Notes under the pieces: generated by a model
What the model was told of the DNA's origin: nothing
Database searches by the model: none
What the model saw: the letters and a program-made list of their open reading frames with translations, nothing else
Translations under genes and position numbers: made by a program
Shown: positions 35,123-45,848 of the stretch, piece by piece
Layout: each line of letters starts with the position of its first letter
How positions within the stretch are numbered: the first letter of the stretch is position 1
Assembly: GCA_946800325.1 (NCBI GenBank)
Contig: OX326960.1
Location: forward strand, 23,303,150 to 23,367,149
DNA: 64,000 bases
Origin: Luzula sylvatica
Lineage: Eukaryota; Streptophyta; Magnoliopsida; Poales; Juncaceae
Direction of reading: 5' to 3'

Positions 35123-36537
35123 CTAGCTTTTTCCCCGCGCAATTGCGCGGGAGCCCTCGAGTTTGTCATGATTATTCGCACATCCGTGATTTGGTATATT
35201 TTTAACCCCCTAATTTTTTTTGGATATCGTAAAAAATCCTCTATCTTTTCGTAAACTCCAAAAAAAAACTCTTTACCAAACTTTTATTTTAAAATACTCC
35301 TTATGGATGATATTAATTGTTTTTTCCAAAATACCCTCCAAATCTCATATGTAATAATTAAAAGTTATTTTTGTTATTTTTTATTAATTTTAAGAAAATT
35401 CATAAACACTTCTTAACATGTAGTGATTTAAAAAAATTTAAATTATTACATATTTTGTTTATATAATTTTAATATTCCATTCTTTATTCATAAAAAACTA
35501 ACATTAAATAATAATAAATAAACATCTTGCAAATATATTCATAGAAAATATCTATTTAAATATCTACTTTTTATTTTAGTTTCCTTTTATGTATTTTTTA
35601 ATAGTTTTATGATATTTTATTTTTAAATATTTGCAAGATGTTATTTTAATAATATTGTTCAACTTATTATAATTTTATGTTAGTTTTTCAAGAAAAATAA
35701 TAAATAAGTCGAATATTTGTAATGAATGAAATATTAAAATTATATAACATATAACATATAGTAATTTTTTTTAATTATTATATATTACAAAAAGTTTAAG
35801 AATTTTTTAAAATTAAAAAAGCATTTTTTTTAAATGAATACATATGTAAATTAATTGTTTTTGACAATATCTAAAAATTTAAGGAGTCTTTTGAAAATTT
35901 TCCAAGTAAAGTGGTGATAGGGAGGCATAATAAGGTGGTGATGTGGAGGCATGAGATGAGAGGAATTATTAATAATGTAAAAAAGGACCGAAATTTAAAT
36001 TAAAAAAGACCAAAATGTTAATAAAAAATACCAAAGTGTGAACTAAAACTGAAAATGACCAAGATATAAATAAAAAGAACTATAATGTAAATTCAAAAAT
36101 GTAAAAAAGGACCGACATGTAAATAAAAGAGGATCAAGATGTAAATATGAAGGACCAAAATGTAAGTTTCTAAACTTGAAATGACAAAAATGTAAATAGA
36201 AAGGATCAAAATGTAGTTTTTTCAACTAAAAAGGACCAAAATGTAAATAGAAAGGACCAAAATGTAAATAATTTTTTTTCAAAGAGGCCCCTGGACCAAA
36301 GTGTAATTTTTCAAACTTGAAAGGATCAAATGTAAATAAAAAGGACCAAAATGTAAATAAAAAAGGACCAAAATGTAAATAAAAGGACCAAAATGTAATT
36401 TTTTCAAATAAAAAGGACCAAAATGTAAATAAAAAAGGACCAAAATATGAAAAAAATATTTTTTTTACAAAGAGGCCCCTGATGACGTGGCTGCACAGAT
36501 TTCTCCCATTTCTCTTTACTTTATACATAACATATAA
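35123..36537 (-). mobile_element. Helitron-like non-autonomous element nested in the L1 poly-A tract
   Basis: Absent from unit 1 at the same place. On the minus strand its 3' end is the perfect palindrome CCCGCGCAATTGCGCGGG, then GAAAAAG, CTAG and a host T. Insertion is between A and T with no target duplication, as expected for Helitrons. The 5' end would be TT rather than the canonical TC. It encodes no protein and carries the 19-20 bp tandem array described separately. Confidence 0.7.
35975..36475. repeat. Degenerate 19-20 bp tandem array (AAAGGACCAAAATGTAAAT)
   Basis: About twenty imperfect copies of AAAGGACCAAAATGTAAATA run almost continuously, with insertions such as TTTTTCAAACTTGAAAGGA. 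They fill the 5' half of the Helitron-like element. There are no unique spacers. Confidence 0.85.
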
Positions 36538-37759
36538 TTTGAAAATTAAAGAAGCATGGCTTCTTTGTATTTAATACATTAAAGCAGGTTTAATACATTG
36601 TTTTGCAATTTTACATAATCATGTAAAAATGTGAGATTCCTAAAAAGAAAAAAGACCCTAAAAACAAACAAAATATTCGATGGGTGCACGACTTTTGTCC
36701 GGTTAGCAATGCATTGTCCATCTCTCTCCTTCGGTGATAATTTTTCGTAAAGTTTCCAATGCGGGCGTCCTTTTGTGACGAAAAATTCGTTCATTTCTTT
36801 CCTTCCAAATACCCCAAATTGTAGCAATGAAAAAAGTGTCAATTTTTTGATTTATTTCCTTTGCTCGGTTAGCTCGCGTGTCCAATTAAACTCTCGGGAT
36901 TGAGTCTCGAGTGTCAAAGGCGACTCCTAGGAGCTTTCGGATTCATTCCCATATCACTCTCGCATAGGGGCAGTGGATTAATAAATGAAGTGCCGATTCT
37001 TCCACGTTGTTACAATTCGAGCACGTCGTATCGTGTGGCCATCCCCTTTTTTTTAAAAATATCTCCGATGAGAATTCTTTCGTTACAAGCTACCCAACCA
37101 AACAATTTTGTTTTGATCGGGGCTTTTATTTTCCATAAGATGGCGTTCCAAGAGCTCCTTACCCCGGGGTTTATTAGAAGCGTGTATGTCTCGGCGGTGG
37201 AGTAGCTTCCAATCTTTCCTAGCCATTCATGGCGGTTCGAGATCGGATTTTTTTCGTAGGCAATTCGGAATTGAGGGATTGGGGTTTCGAGCTCCTTAAT
37301 AAAGTACGATGAGTGGTTTGAAGCTATGTTCGCAAGATCGGTCGCTTTGTCTATCCCGTATATATTCCTAATAGTGGTACCCCACATGCTTTCGCCCTCA
37401 ACTCCGATCTTCCAATGCCATTTGAGTAAGAACAACTTCTCAATATTAATTCGGAATTGTTAATTGAGGTGGATGTTAATTACATATGACGTGTTAATTA
37501 GGATGAGGGTGTTGTGGGGAAATCTGGAGGAAGGTTAATGGACTCTAAAAGAACTAATCTATAAAGGATTCGTCCAAAAAATTTACAACTATTATACATC
37601 ATAAATTATATATTTTCATTTTTATTGCACAAACTACTATCAATTGTTATGGGTCATTTTTAATGAATAGACTGTATATAAATCTTATGTAAAATGTTGT
37701 TGAAGTTGGAATGGTTTCATTATCTCTGTGTATTTCCTATTTGTTCCCGAATTATTCAA

Positions 37760-37860
37760 CTAGGAGAATACTCGCGCTACGCGGCGAGAATGTAAATTAT
37801 GTTTTTAATTGTAATAAAATTATATATTCGGGTTAATTGTAATAAAATTATATATTTGGT
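37760..37860 (-). mobile_element. Helitron-like 3' end fragment (copy 2)
   Basis: Minus strand CTCGCCGCGTAGCGCGAG hairpin, TATTCTC, CTAG, host T. It is the duplicated counterpart of 12981-13085. Confidence 0.55.
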
Positions 37861-39148
37861 AGTAAATTATGTAGTCGGACAATCCCTCCGATTCCTTCAT
37901 CTTCATGGACTCCAATTCGCCTCGCAAAGTCTGAAGCCTCACTTGCTTCACTCGGTCGGCACCCTTGAACACTCTCTCCAAAGTGTCCCATGCTTCCTTC
38001 GAAGTTTTTGCGCCGGCAATCTCCTGAAAACCTGACTCGTCTACAGCTTGATACAACAGGTACATGACGGTCTTGTCCTTCACTCGTTTCTCTTTCATTG
38101 TTTTCAACTGGTTTTTCGTCTGCTCTGTTTCGGCAACTGGTTTCGTGTAGCCAGCTTCGACTATCTCCCAAACATCTTGCGCACTGAGTAACGCCCGCAT
38201 CTAGATACTTCATACTTCGTAATTCGTCTTCGTCAATCGCGGTAGTGGCATATAGCCATTGCTCTGATGCCAATTTGTTGGTAATACGAAATTCGAATAT
38301 GGATTCAAATAGGGATTTCTAATAGACAAAGTTGTCTCTTATAATTCTAATAGACTTTTACAAGTCTTTCTCTCTTTTCTACTTGATATTTTGATATATT
38401 TTTTAATATGATTAATTCGTAAACATCTAAGTCATTTTTATAGGCTCCATAAACTTGGAATACAAGGAATTAAATCTTGCCTTAAACTTATTTCCTAAAC
38501 TAATTTCCTTATAATAAAAACTGCCCTATAATTATTTCCTAAATTTCTTTCCTTAAAATAACTTTCCCTAAACTTATATGGGCTAATTAAACTTGAATTA
38601 TTATCTATGTTGCACGGATACGGATACGGATAGCGTATCCGATACGATACAGATAGAGCGATATGATAATTTTCAAAAAATCACGGATGCGGATACGGCT
38701 ATATAATTATTAATTTAATATATTTATATTATATATAATTAATAAATAAGTAATAAATTAAATAATAAATTAATAATATTTTTAAATTAAATATCATGAC
38801 AATAAATAATATCAATCGAACAATACAAGTATCATAAAACTATCATAAACTTGTTTTAGAAATTTTTTAGAACTAATCTAGCATTATCCAAGAAGTATCC
38901 TACATAATTTATTTAAAAATATTATGGGCCAAAATATATAATGGGCCGAAGTATCCTAAATGGAGTATCTCAGCCGTATCCTGGACGTATCCTCAGCCGT
39001 ATCCTGCCGTATCCCTGTCGTATCCGAAAAAAATAAATATTAAAATATTCGGATATCCCACGTGACGTATCTGATACGTATCGCACCCGTATCCTCAGGA
39101 TATTTCTGCATTTTTGAAGTATCCGGGTAACATAGATTATTATCTATA
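37820..39148 (-). mobile_element. 5' LTR and gag fragment of a Ty1-copia element (copy 2)
   Basis: The LTR is 38276-39148, containing the MITE at 38605-39135. The primer-site variant TTGGCATCAGAGC follows on the minus strand. The gag fragment at 37820-38273 reads MRALLSAQDVWEIVEAGY, then TSKEAWDTLERVFKG and VRLQTLRGELESMKMKE, typical of copia UBN2 gag. It is cut off there by AT-rich sequence. Unlike copy 1 it has no internal LTR-like replacement. Confidence 0.75.
38597..39143. mobile_element. MITE with TACGGATACGG-rich interior, 8-bp TSD (copy 2)
   Basis: TSD ATTATTAT occurs at 38597-38604 and 39136-39143. The element is 38605-39135 with ends CTATGTTGCACGGATAC and GTATCCGGGTAACATAG (inverted, 2 mismatches). 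Same insertion site as 14763-15287. Confidence 0.8.
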
Positions 39149-39362
39149 GGTTCCACACGTAGAAGCTGCCTTGATCCTTGATCCTACTTGTGGGTCCCTC
39201 CTTGAAACAATTTAATAATAGAGGTACTTATTATATTTCCTCCAAAGTTATTTATTATGGTTCTTTCTGAATGTTTCGGTTTGGCACTACTTATACATAA
39301 CTTGCTCATACTGATTGCAGTCGAGTACCAAATTACATATATACGCTTCAAAAAAATTATAT

Positions 39363-39363
<1 letters not shown>

Positions 39364-39429
<66 letters not shown>

Positions 39430-39430
39430 C
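39364..39430. repeat. Compound (CT)n(TA)n microsatellite
   Basis: About 20 CT repeats and 12 TA repeats. The counterpart at 15519-15554 in unit 1 is shorter, so the tract has expanded or contracted since the duplication. Confidence 0.9.
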
Positions 39431-39774
39431 TTGCTAGTGAGGTGGATGTGGCCAAACAATATTCCGTACACACCTCCTTTTGCATTACAAATGGTTGGCC
39501 AATTTGTGATCCAGAGAGTGCTCCTGGTATGAGTGAATATTTTTACGGATTTACATTTCTTTATGTAACTACTTTACTCAAAAACATAATGTCGTATTGT
39601 TATCCCGACTTTACTTTTACATTATGATAACAATATGAACCCTCAAATAAAAATAAAGTCAAGAAATAAATGAAATAATAGCATAATTTGGGGAAAAGTA
39701 CTAATCAAAACCATTAATTATTGGTGAAGAATCGACATTTTCATTTTTGACCGAGCTCTGGAAGGAGAGGATGC

Positions 39775-40446
39775 CTCCTGGGTAGGGCTGTGAGTTTTGT
39801 TTGAAGTTCGATGTTCGTTCGAGTTTGATTCGAGTTCGTTCGCTAATTGTTCGTTCGATAGTCGTTCGAATTTTTATCGAACCGAACCGAACATGTTCGA
39901 TAACTAACGAACCGAACTCGAACTTGACTGTGTTCGTTCGGTTCGTTCGAACGTTCGATTATTATATTCTTTAATTGATAAAATTAAATATATATTCAAA
40001 TGTTTAAAGCCCATATAATTAAAGTCAGAACACAAATATTTTTTTTTTCCATATTAATTATATTTCTCTCTATTCAAAGCAAAGCCCAATAGTCCACATA
40101 GTTATTAACCCTAAATTTCAGTAAAATGTTTATGTAAAATGTTAAATTTTGAGTTTTTGATGTTAAAAAAAATCTTTGGTATGTGTTTTATTAATATTTT
40201 TTAAGATTTTCAATTTAATATTTTATTCAACAAATATAAAAGATGAACTAAACATAAATTTTTATAAGTTTTCGAACAAACGAACAATTATCGAACGAAC
40301 CGAACTGTTCGGAATATTAACGAACCGAACCGAACAATGTTCGATAAATTTCGAATCGAACCGAACAATGTTCGATAAGTTTCGAACCGAACTCGAACAT
40401 TGTTTGGTTCGTTCGAGTTTGGTTCGTTAACAGCCCTACTCCTGGG
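39775..40446. mobile_element. hAT-type MITE with 8-bp TSD inside a kinase-gene exon (unit 2)
   Basis: TSD CTCCTGGG occurs at 39775-39782 and 40439-40446. The element is 39783-40438 (656 bp), with ends TAGGGCTGTGAG and GTTAACAGCCCTA. Subterminal CGAACCGAAC and GTTCGGTTCG motifs are in opposite orientations. Unit 1 has the empty site at about 15905. Confidence 0.9.
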
Positions 40447-41639
40447 TACACATTGAGAGAAGCATTTACTGATCAACCTTTTGAAAAAGATGCTTGTGCT
40501 TGCAATTTCTCATTTAACCATTCCAATGGCGATAATTACGGTTTAGTCCTCAAGTACCAATGGTTTGTTGGTGGTACAATTCCTGCTGATTTCTCACCCA
40601 TTGATGGAGCAACTGATAAGGTTTAGGCAAATATTTCTTAAAAAAATTCAGAAACATTTTGACCTCAAATTTCATTTTTTTTAAAAATTAATCTGCTAGC
40701 TATTGTGAACTGTACAATTAAGCCTCACTTTTAGCTGATTTTATGTGATTAAACCTGAAATGCAGTACGTAATTAACTCTATATAGAAATTACATTTCAT
40801 ACATATTGCATCTTCATATCTTCAAAATTTGTCTTAAAAGGAAACTGCTTATGAAACTTACAGCTGCTTTCCGGGATGTATGTTAAAAATAATTTTGTTG
40901 TTGTTTAAGGTGTACTGGCCGAAGAAAAAGGATGTAGGCAAATATTTGAAAGTAGAATGCACTTCAATACTTGAGGAATCTGAATTTCCCCCTAATTTTG
41001 CTATATCTAAACCTGTTTTGCGAGGTACTCTTTATTTCTCTAAGGTTTGAGTGTTGCTTCTTTTTACATTTTCACAAAGTATGCGTTCATCTTAAATTTG
41101 ACTTGTTACGAGGCTTCTTCTTTTCAAGTCAAATGTGCGAACTTATATTTATGATAGTATACGTACAAAGTTAGGGTTTATCATCCAACTAATTTTTAAT
41201 GAGAAAACTCTGCACTATGTCACTGAAGTATTTTTTTGCAAAAATAGCTGAAGAAATTTCAAAAGTACAGAGAATGAAGAGATTAGTTGAAGAAATTTCA
41301 AAAGTAAAAAAGAAATTAGCAACGGAATTAGAGAGAAAGAAGGATATGGAGGAAGAACTTTCAGAAGTGAAGAAAGAATTGGTAGAGTGCTGCATACAAT
41401 TCACATTTGAAGAGCTAGAGAAAAGCAACTGATAATTTCGACAAATCACATATATTAGGACAGGGTGGATTTGGTATTGTATACAAAGGCTTCCTCCGCC
41501 ACACACAAGTGGCAATAAAGTTACTAACAAACGATATATACCAAAATGCAAGAGGGTTCAAAGAAGAGGTAATTCCATCTCGAAATATATTTTTTGGAAA
41601 AAAAAATATGCACTATACTATAGTTGGTCGTAATACTCT

Positions 41640-42312
41640 TTTTTTTAGGAATATTCTACTTTTTTCCCCTCATTTTTCCGACAATTTCATGATCTCTCAA
41701 TTAATCCATCATTAACACAGTTAATTAACAATTAATTCATAATTATTAAAATTTTAGTACGTAATTAATATCGCTATAGATTAAAGATTAATTAGAAATA
41801 TTCAATTATTAATAAATATGGATTAACCGTTAAATTGAGAGGGAGGTAATTAGGGATTAATTCATAAACACCTAAGTCCTATTTATAGGCTCCATAAACT
41901 TGGAATACAAGGAATTAAATCTTGCCTTAAACTTATTTACTAAACTAATTTTCTTATAATAAAAACTGCCCTATAATTATTTCCTAAATTTTTTTCCTTA
42001 AAATAACTTTCCCTAAACTTATATGGGCTAATTAAACTTGAATTATTATCTATGTTGCACGGATACGGATACGGGTAGCGTATCCGATACGATACGGATA
42101 CGGCGATACAACAATTTTCAAAAAATCACGGATACGGATACGGCTATATAATTATTAATTTAATATATTTATATTATATATAATTAATAAATAAGTAATA
42201 AATTAATAATATTTTTAAATTAAATATCATGACAATAAATAATATCAATCAAACAATACAAGTATCATAAAACTATCATAAACTTGTTTTAGAACTATTA
42301 TAAACTTGTTTT
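41640..42312. mobile_element. Junction of truncated repeats between kinase copies B and C
   Basis: In order: the AT-rich dispersed repeat (41650-41857); a 5'-clipped piece of the TGTTGGTAATACG LTR family starting at CATAAACACCTAAGTCC (about 41868); and the left part of the TACGGATACGG MITE (from about 42050), cut at about 42310 where kinase copy C begins. This looks like the breakpoint of an unequal exchange between unit copies. Confidence 0.6.
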
Positions 42313-42315
42313 AAT

Positions 42316-45094
42316 CTAATTGTCACTGAGAGAAGCATTTACTGATCACCCTTCTGAAGAAAATGCGTGTGCTTGCAATTTCTCATTTAAGCATTCCAAT
42401 GGCGATAATTACGGTTTAGTCCTCAAGTTCCAATGGTTTGTTGGTGGTACAATTCCTGCTGATTTCTCACCCATATTTGGAGCAACTGATAAGGTTTAGG
42501 CAAATATTTCTTATAAATTTCAGAAACATTTTGACCTCGAATTTCATTTTTTTTTAAAAAAAATCTGAAATGCAATACGTAATTAAGCCTCATTTTTACC
42601 TGATTTTATGTGATTAAACCTGAAATGCAATACGTAATTAACTCTATAAATTTCATTTCATATATTTTGCATCTTCGTATCTTCAAAATTTCTCTTAAAA
42701 GGAAACTGCTTATGAAACTTACAGCTGCTTTCCTGGATGTATGTTAATAATATTTTTTATTTATTTTAGGTGTACTGGCCCAAGAAAGAGGATGTAGGCA
42801 AATATTTGAAAGTAGAATGCACTTCAATACTTGAGAAATCCGAATTTCCCCCTATTTTTGCTATATCTAAACCTGTTTTGCGAGGTACTCTTTATTTCTC
42901 AAAGGTTTGGGTGTTGCTTCTTTTTACATTTTCACAAAGTATGCGTTAATCTTAAATTTGACTTGTTACGAGGCTTCTTCTTTTCAAGTCAAATGTGCCA
43001 ACTTATATTTATGATAGTATACGTACAAAGTTAGGGTTTATCATCCAACTAATTTTTAATGAGAAAACTCTGCTCTATGTCACTGAAGTATTTTTTTGCG
43101 AAAATAGCTGAAGTACAGAGAAAGAAGAGATTAGTTGAAGAAATTTCAAAAGTAAAAAAGAAATTAGCGAAGGAATTAGAGAGAAAGAAGGAGATGGAGG
43201 AAGATCTTTCAGAAGTGAAGAAAGAATTGGTAGAGTGCTGCATACAATTCACATTTGAGGAGTTGGAGAAAGCAACTGATAATTTCGACAAATCACATAT
43301 ATTAAGAGAGGGTGGATTTGGTATTGTATACAAAGGCTTCCTCCGCCACACACACGTGGTAATAAAGTTACTAACAAACGATATATACCAAAATTCAAAG
43401 AGGGTTCAAAGAAGAGGTAATTCCATCTCGAAATATATTTTTCGAAAAAAAAAATGCACTATACTATAGTTGGTCGTAATACTCTTTTTTTTAGGAATAT
43501 TCTACTTTTCCCCCTCATTTTCCCCACACTTTCATAATCTCTCAATTAATCCATCATTAACAAAGTTAATTAATAATTAATTCATAATTATTAAAAATTT
43601 AATACGTAATTAAGATCGTTATAGATTAAAAATTAATTAGAAATATTCAATTATTAATAAATATGGATTAACCGTTAATTGAGAGGGAGGTAATTATGGA
43701 TTAATTGCCTTAGAATTTGTATCATGAAAGTGTGGAGAAATGAGAGGGGACATGGTAGAAGACTTTTTTTTTTTATTTCGTTGGACCTTACCAATATTGA
43801 GAGAAGAATTGTTAAGTCAAAGCATTGCAGTAAAACTTATAAAGTTTCTAATATACTTTTTTAAGTCCAAGCGGAAAAGCACAATCAAGGCCAATGAATT
43901 GTTAATATTCAATATTTTTTATTATCGAGGACTGTTATATTTGATCAATTATTTTGCAGATTGAAACCCTTAGCATAGCGAGACACCCAAATCTTGTCAC
44001 CCTCATAGGAGCAAGCAGGGAGGGGCGTGAAAAGCTTGCACTAGTTTACGAGTTTGTACCAGGAGGAAGTTTACAAGACCACCTCTTCAAAGGCAAGAAC
44101 AATAATCCACCTCTCTCTTGGAGAGCTCGCATCTTTATTGCTTCGGATATTTGCTCTGTCCTAATTTTCCTACACTCTACTCCAAGAGTCCATGGTGATT
44201 TGAAACCGGACAATATACTTCTCGACTCGAATTATGTAAGCAAACTTAGCGACTTTGGCACTTGTCGTCTGTTAAAGACGACAGAAACCACATATATACC
44301 TTACTACGCCGCATCAAAAACAGGAGCGTCTACTGAATGCTACATGGACCCATTATACCACCAAACCTGTAAGTGTGATTATTATGTTCGCCCTATTAGA
44401 TGAGTTAACTAAGTTGGTGAATTCTTTCATATTATTTTTAGTTATTTGATTTATTTGGTTCTGTTGATAGAAATTTTGACTATTCGGGGTATTTTTTTTA
44501 CTCGTAAGGTAACAAAAATTGACTGAATTAATTTTTTCCATTCGTACAAAAATGTGTATCGTTTTGTTGTATCATAATTGCTTTCTAGAATAACTTTGTG
44601 TATTTCAATAACTCAAGTACCTTAGATTTTGTTATTAAAATTTATGCATTTCTTTATTCGGCTTAACAATTAAACAAAACTAAAATTAGATTTGCTCTAT
44701 TCGGCTCGGTGCTAAATCAAATTGATATTTTTTTAATTGATTTGACTTAGATTACTGGCTTTTAATTTTATTTAACTTTGATTGGACAGGTACATTAACT
44801 GCAAAGTCAGACGTGTATGCTATTGGGATAGTGCTGCTGCAATTAGTCACCGGACAAAATCCTCGTCAAATTGGGTGGTTAGTCCAAAAGACAATTACCG
44901 AGGAGAATTTTGACAAAATGATTGATCATTCAGCAAGGTGGCCAAGAAATAGCCAAGGGCAATTTGTATAGGTCGTGAAACTCGCTGGCTTGGGACTTAA
45001 GTGCTCCGAGATAATGTCACATAATCGGGCAGATCTAGCAAATGATGTTTGGAGTGTTATAGAGTCTTTGAAGAATACTGTTTCTAGTAATTGA
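42316..45094 (+). pseudogene. U-box-type kinase with N-terminal domain, copy C, most complete but broken
   Basis: Exons: 42326-42493 (beta-rich domain), 42770-42884 (VYWPKKEDVGKYLKVECTS), about 43059-43416 (coiled coil plus [13 protein letters not shown] and the glycine loop), 43960-44368 and 44790-45094. The fourth exon encodes ARHPNLVTLIGASREG, HGDLKPDNILLDSN and LSDFGTC, so the catalytic loop has HGD where RD kinases have HRD. This is usual for U-box kinases. Damage: loss of 5' exons; an extra base near 43394 (AATTCAAAGAGGG versus AATGCAAGAGGG) shifting the frame; glycine loop REGGFG instead of GEGGFG; and TAG at about 44970 (QFV-stop). No U-box is seen downstream. Confidence 0.8.
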
Positions 45095-45848
45095 TGTTAA
45101 TTTGTGTTAGTATCTAAACAATGGGTTTAACTGCGAGATGATGATTGGTGTTAACGTGTCAAAGAAATTTACTTTTGTGTTATTCCGCAAAAACAATGAT
45201 TTTTTGTTTGTTTATTATGTGCTTGCCACACTATTATTTCAATATCCATAAATGATTGAATTTCTATGTTATTATATGGTCGAGTAAGATCTCGGAGTTT
45301 TGGCGATAATGATTGTTTGTTTGTGATGATGATGAAATAGTAGATGATGATTGTTTGTTTGTGATGATGAAATAGTACAAATATGACCGTTTACAAATTT
45401 CAAGTGTTTATAAAATTATCTTTTACACTATTTAATCAGCTCTGCTTATAATTTATAAGATATTTTATAACTGACACATATTTAAGTTTCAACCTCTTCA
45501 TCAGGAAATGGCAAATGATGAATGAAGAATTATTTTTCACATTTCGACATTTGTGTAGCAAGCATCCCAAATAGAATCGCTTCTCCTCTTGGAGCCGTAT
45601 CAGTTCCGCACCATCACTCTCTCCTACAAAGGAATTTTTTCACAGAGACAAGACGAGCCAAGGTACAACAGAATAGTAGCCAATGTAAATGTTGTCCCGA
45701 ATGTTCAAGAGCAGCTTCGTATTTCAACAAAACAAAACAAGAACTACATACCGGTCTTTAGCATCCTCTATAAAAATTGTAATTACCATGAATTCGATTT
45801 TTTAATTTTGAATTATCATCATAGTTTTAGTCTACGATGCTAAAGACA
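45095..45848. other. Conserved spacer between kinase copy C and CRK2
   Basis: Counterpart of 23642-24349, with a partly duplicated GATGATTGTTTGTTTGTGATGATG near 45310-45375. No gene recognised. Confidence 0.4.

Larger units (their letters stand above)
35096..37444 (-). mobile_element. 5'-truncated L1 LINE, copy 2, with nested Helitron-like insertion
   Basis: The same 14-bp target duplication AACAACTTCTCAAT as in copy 1 flanks it (35096-35109 and 37431-37444), so insertion preceded the unit duplication. The minus-strand frames encode LLKWHWKIGVEGES, the complete zf-RVT domain (FGWVACNERILIGD, HLLIHCPYARVIWE then a stop) and the ATIWGIWKERNERIF tail. This copy keeps 36-37 bp that copy 1 lost. 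A 1.4 kb Helitron-like element is inserted in the poly-A tract. Confidence 0.85.
39300..41570 (+). pseudogene. U-box-type kinase with N-terminal domain, copy B, 3'-truncated
   Basis: The pieces correspond to copy A: N-terminal exon ending at 39526, the beta-rich domain (about 39720-40625, split by a hAT MITE) and the KKKDVGKYLKVECTS exon near 40920-41025. The kinase 5' exon (41199-41569) has the coiled coil (with [15 protein letters not shown] partly duplicated) and [11 protein letters not shown]. An extra A near 41421 (GAGAAAAGCAACTG for GAGAAAGCAACTG) breaks the frame just before the glycine loop. Everything 3' of the first kinase exon is missing, and the copy runs into a truncated LTR at about 41858. 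Non-functional. Confidence 0.8.

Noticed and set aside
35975..36475. Regularly repeated array resembling a CRISPR locus
   Set aside because: The units are degenerate and contiguous with no unique spacers, and the genome is a plant. It is a minisatellite in a Helitron-like element.
39300..39620. Frame beginning MDVAKQYSVHTSFCITNGWP as an independent small gene
   Set aside because: It recurs at 15568 in the same position relative to the kinase pseudogene, ends at a splice-donor-like site, and is better read as an exon of that gene.
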